Assembly: GCA_946885545.1 (NCBI GenBank)
Contig: CAMPGP010000005.1
Coordinates: forward strand, 1 to 25,253
From: an uncultured Altererythrobacter sp.
GTDB lineage: Bacteria > Pseudomonadota > Alphaproteobacteria > Sphingomonadales > Sphingomonadaceae
Reading direction: 5' to 3'
DNA length: 25,253 nucleotides
The stretch's first letter is position 1. Every line of letters begins with the position of its first letter. The translations under genes were made by a program, and so were the position numbers. Of this stretch, positions 24,401 through 25,253 are shown piece after piece. The notes beneath the pieces were generated by a model. The model ran no database searches and was not told where the DNA came from. It saw only the letters and a list, made by a program, of their open reading frames with translations.

Positions 24401-24857
24401 TCTGCCGAATGGCGTGAACGACCCGAACATCTCGCCGGACTCGGATGCCGATGCGGTCGCCGGTCTCGCAGCCTTCGCCGCCGGCCTCGGCTGCGCCGAG
24501 GACTACCTGGGCCAGTCGATCCCGCGCAACACCTGCTCGAACGACTGGTACTACGACATGGATCTGTCGTTCTCGCAGGAAATCCCGGGGCCGGGCCGCC
24601 TGTTCGGTCGTGACGATCGTCTCAAGCTCTACGCCACGATGGACAACTTCCTGAACTTCCTCGACAGCGACTGGAACGTCCAGCGCCGCCGGAACTTCGC
24701 GGGCCTGCAGGATATCGCGGGCATCGACGGGGTGGACGATCAGGGCCGCTACATCATCGAGAGCTTCAACGGCGTCGACAGCATCGCTTCCGACAACGAG
24801 ATCAACGTGAGCTCGTCGGTGTGGCGCCTCAAGGTCGGCATCAGCTACGAATTCTGA
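21423..24857 (+). CDS. Oar-like TonB-dependent receptor with N-terminal carboxypeptidase-regulatory domain
   Basis: Outer-membrane active transporter, 1144 residues. The signal peptide (MKLKYLLAASVVSLSAAVVMPAPVAA, cleavage before Gln27) is followed by an Ig-like carboxypeptidase-regulatory domain (about 30-115: GNVVDDAGNPIVGATVVVTD, GTFSVPNLVTGGPYTV). Then come a TonB-box-like EIVVTAS (119-125), a plug domain (NRDVRDIIRIDPRVSL, GNAFTVDGISQGDVYGLND, TGCAINVVTKSGTN) and a large beta-barrel ending in KVGISYEF with terminal Phe. C181 and C242 in the plug might pair. The family takes up bulky ligands (siderophores, peptides, polysaccharide fragments); the ligand here is unknown. Its codon choice looks more biased than that of its neighbours, a sign of high expression. 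A strong terminator follows and a tonB gene lies downstream. Confidence 0.95.
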   Translation: MKLKYLLAASVVSLSAAVVMPAPVAAQQITSSMQGNVVDDAGNPIVGATVVVTDTRTGAARSVTTGSGGTFSVPNLVTGGPYTVSANAGSYEGQTVNDVYTSLQGATSLTFTLTSGAGEIVVTASRVQATQLAVGPGTSFTAEVLESAPSFNRDVRDIIRIDPRVSLDRDDGGSGQDRISCLGGNDRGNAFTVDGISQGDVYGLNDTGFSSRSSTPVPYDAVRETQVQFAPFDVDYGNFTGCAINVVTKSGTNDYQFGGFFEYADNGMRGDRVGGQDVAAIEPEKRWGAWLGGPIIKDRLFFFGAYEHQEAAFSQDEGPAGAGYPNEQAITVDQFNEISDVLSSVYGIETGPLVTSRPFENDRYFARLDWQINDDHRLETTYQRLEEGSTRADDLFTGTSPQAVGGNTFYVSGTKSNYYSGRLYSQWSDDFSTELRYSRSEVRDRQDPVGGGEAQSENPIPRIIVGVDNPDGEIDGTVLAGPGNSRSANDLRTNIDQYRAVANLNAGNHTFKFGAELNRADLFNLFVQNATGTLVFRNIDDLREGLLSPGTGNFQTGTFPNQIIGGQTEGAFGNFSSTGDVNDAAAQFSRSIYSVFAQDDWQVTDSLNAVIGVRADWYDGGHPTLNSQFVNRYGISNIAGFSTLDPIVMPRLALTYDMADFAVFARPTLRAGVGIFSGGDPLVWFGNAFQNDGRGFATGTTQDAACGLADGEQLDVVVGGQFTGVPGCFQQSASDSAARGLGDTQSISPDIKQPSVLRANIGFQSGLDFAPSGFFSGWNLNLDYIYSKYRDPLTLVDLSQTVDFREGLNGYTIDGRPIYRAIDPSVAGCTAELVDLNPAPVYQNVNAACFNTGRDDELQLTNAEGFESHIASAILSKSFDGGLFTDNGNVDFNVGYSYSDANDRRNMYNSTAGSNYDLSAAFDRQNPAESRSFYSSKHNISTRLAFREEFFSDLSTRFAMTFIARSGRPYSLTFGGGAVFNDSASGNNNALVYLPNGVNDPNISPDSDADAVAGLAAFAAGLGCAEDYLGQSIPRNTCSNDWYYDMDLSFSQEIPGPGRLFGRDDRLKLYATMDNFLNFLDSDWNVQRRRNFAGLQDIAGIDGVDDQGRYIIESFNGVDSIASDNEINVSSSVWRLKVGISYEF

Positions 24858-24885
24858 TGACCGGCCCGAGAAGGCTGTGAAATGC

Positions 24886-24921
24886 GGGCGGCGGCATCCA
24901 GAGGGTGCCGCCGCCCCTTTT
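24886..24921 (+). terminator. Rho-independent terminator of the receptor gene
   Basis: An 11-bp perfect stem, GGGCGGCGGCA (24886-24896) and TGCCGCCGCCC (24906-24916), a 9-nt loop, then CTTTT. It lies 29 nt past the receptor stop and isolates the receptor from tonB. Confidence 0.9.
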
Positions 24922-24984
24922 CGTTCGGGAACCGGCGAGCGGCGCGGCGGATTTTCTCCGGTGAACGCCTGAGGATGGGACGGT

Positions 24985-25253
24985 ATGGCGCAGCCGACGG
25001 GATACACGAGCACGCGAAAGAAGCCGCGCTTCGGCACGCTGGTTCTGATCGCGCTGCTCCACGTGCTCGCCATCTACGGGCTGGCCAAGGCCTTCGCGCC
25101 CGATTTTACCGGATCGGTCGAACGCGAGGTGGTCGAGGCCTTCACCGTCACCGTGACCACGCCACCGGACGATCCCCCGCCGCCAGAACCCGCGGCGGAA
25201 CCCGATCCGGGCGCGTCGGGCGAAGAAGGGCGGGAGGCGATCCCGCGCGAGGT
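24985..25253 (+). CDS. tonB: TonB energy transducer (N-terminal part)
   Basis: About 89 codons are visible; the gene runs off the right edge. It has a basic start (MAQPTGYTSTRKKPRFG), one membrane helix (19-37, LVLIALLHVLAIYGLAKAF) that holds the conserved transmembrane His26, then a proline/acid-rich spacer (TTPPDDPPPPEPAAEPDPG), as in TonB proteins that transmit ExbBD energy to outer-membrane receptors. The C-terminal domain that would touch the receptor is outside the window. GAGG at 24971-24974, 10 nt before the ATG at 24985, serves as ribosome site. It lies behind a receptor gene but has its own start after the terminator, so it is probably transcribed separately. Confidence 0.88.
   Translation, partial: MAQPTGYTSTRKKPRFGTLVLIALLHVLAIYGLAKAFAPDFTGSVEREVVEAFTVTVTTPPDDPPPPEPAAEPDPGASGEEGREAIPRE

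Noticed and set aside
21402..25073. 1223-codon open frame on the minus strand across the whole receptor gene
   Set aside because: It is antisense to a clear receptor gene, has Arg/Val/Asp-rich composition without domain motifs, and arises because strongly biased GC-rich codons avoid stops in the opposite frame.
1..25253. CRISPR arrays, insertion sequences, toxin-antitoxin pairs, phage-defence genes
   Set aside because: I saw no regularly spaced repeats, transposase motifs, or small paired genes of that type on either strand.

Overview
The window is about 25.3 kb of GC-rich chromosomal DNA from an alphaproteobacterium. It most likely belongs to the Sphingomonadales (Sphingomonas/Erythrobacter-like), judged from base composition, an Oar-like TonB-dependent receptor, the style of the TonB protein, a bacterial SDHAF4-like protein, and the mix of housekeeping genes. 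I see no phage, insertion sequence, integrase or CRISPR array. Genes are packed tightly and often overlap start to stop. This looks like core genome with a few accessory-type functions (P450, RND pump, outer-membrane receptor).

Layout, left to right. Positions 1-1687 (minus): hflK-hflC, membrane partners of the FtsH protease, hflC running off the left edge. Positions 1806-6084 (plus): a tight run of mrp (Fe-S carrier ATPase), a Tat-type molybdopterin subunit of the isoquinoline 1-oxidoreductase beta type, and hemH (ferrochelatase), joined by a 2-nt gap and then an ATGA overlap. Positions 6094-7552: a perfect 8-6-8 palindrome, then a cytochrome P450. Positions 7563-7721 (minus): a 52-aa SDHAF4-like succinate dehydrogenase assembly factor, divergent from rsmB (7777-9021), which converges on msrA (9040-9579, minus). 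Positions 9684-11942 (plus): an exported COG4798-type methyltransferase, an N-carbamoylputrescine amidase-like hydrolase, and folK, which appears to start at a CTG overlapping the previous stop. Positions 11966-12041: tRNA-Lys(UUU).

Positions 12271-18111 (plus): a tripartite RND efflux operon (lipoprotein adaptor, inner-membrane pump, lipoprotein outer-membrane channel) with a small protein of unknown function at its end. Positions 18121-18810 (minus): a VUT/YhhQ-type (queuosine precursor) transporter. It is divergent from a NupC-type nucleoside transporter and a 2-oxoglutarate/Fe(II) oxygenase (18934-21185, plus). Positions 21423-24857: a large Oar-like TonB-dependent receptor with a conspicuous leader and a strong terminator, followed by the start of a tonB gene cut by the right edge.

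Themes: membrane quality control (HflKC), metal and cofactor enzymes (Fe-S, molybdopterin, heme, P450), repair and translation maintenance (MsrA, RsmB, tRNA), drug or solvent export (RND), nucleoside/nucleobase uptake, and TonB-energised outer-membrane import. I found no clear-cut new defence or mobile system. The best leads are the P450 palindrome, the transporter/oxygenase nucleoside locus, the orphan molybdopterin subunit with an altered motif, the exported methyltransferase, and the CTG start of folK.
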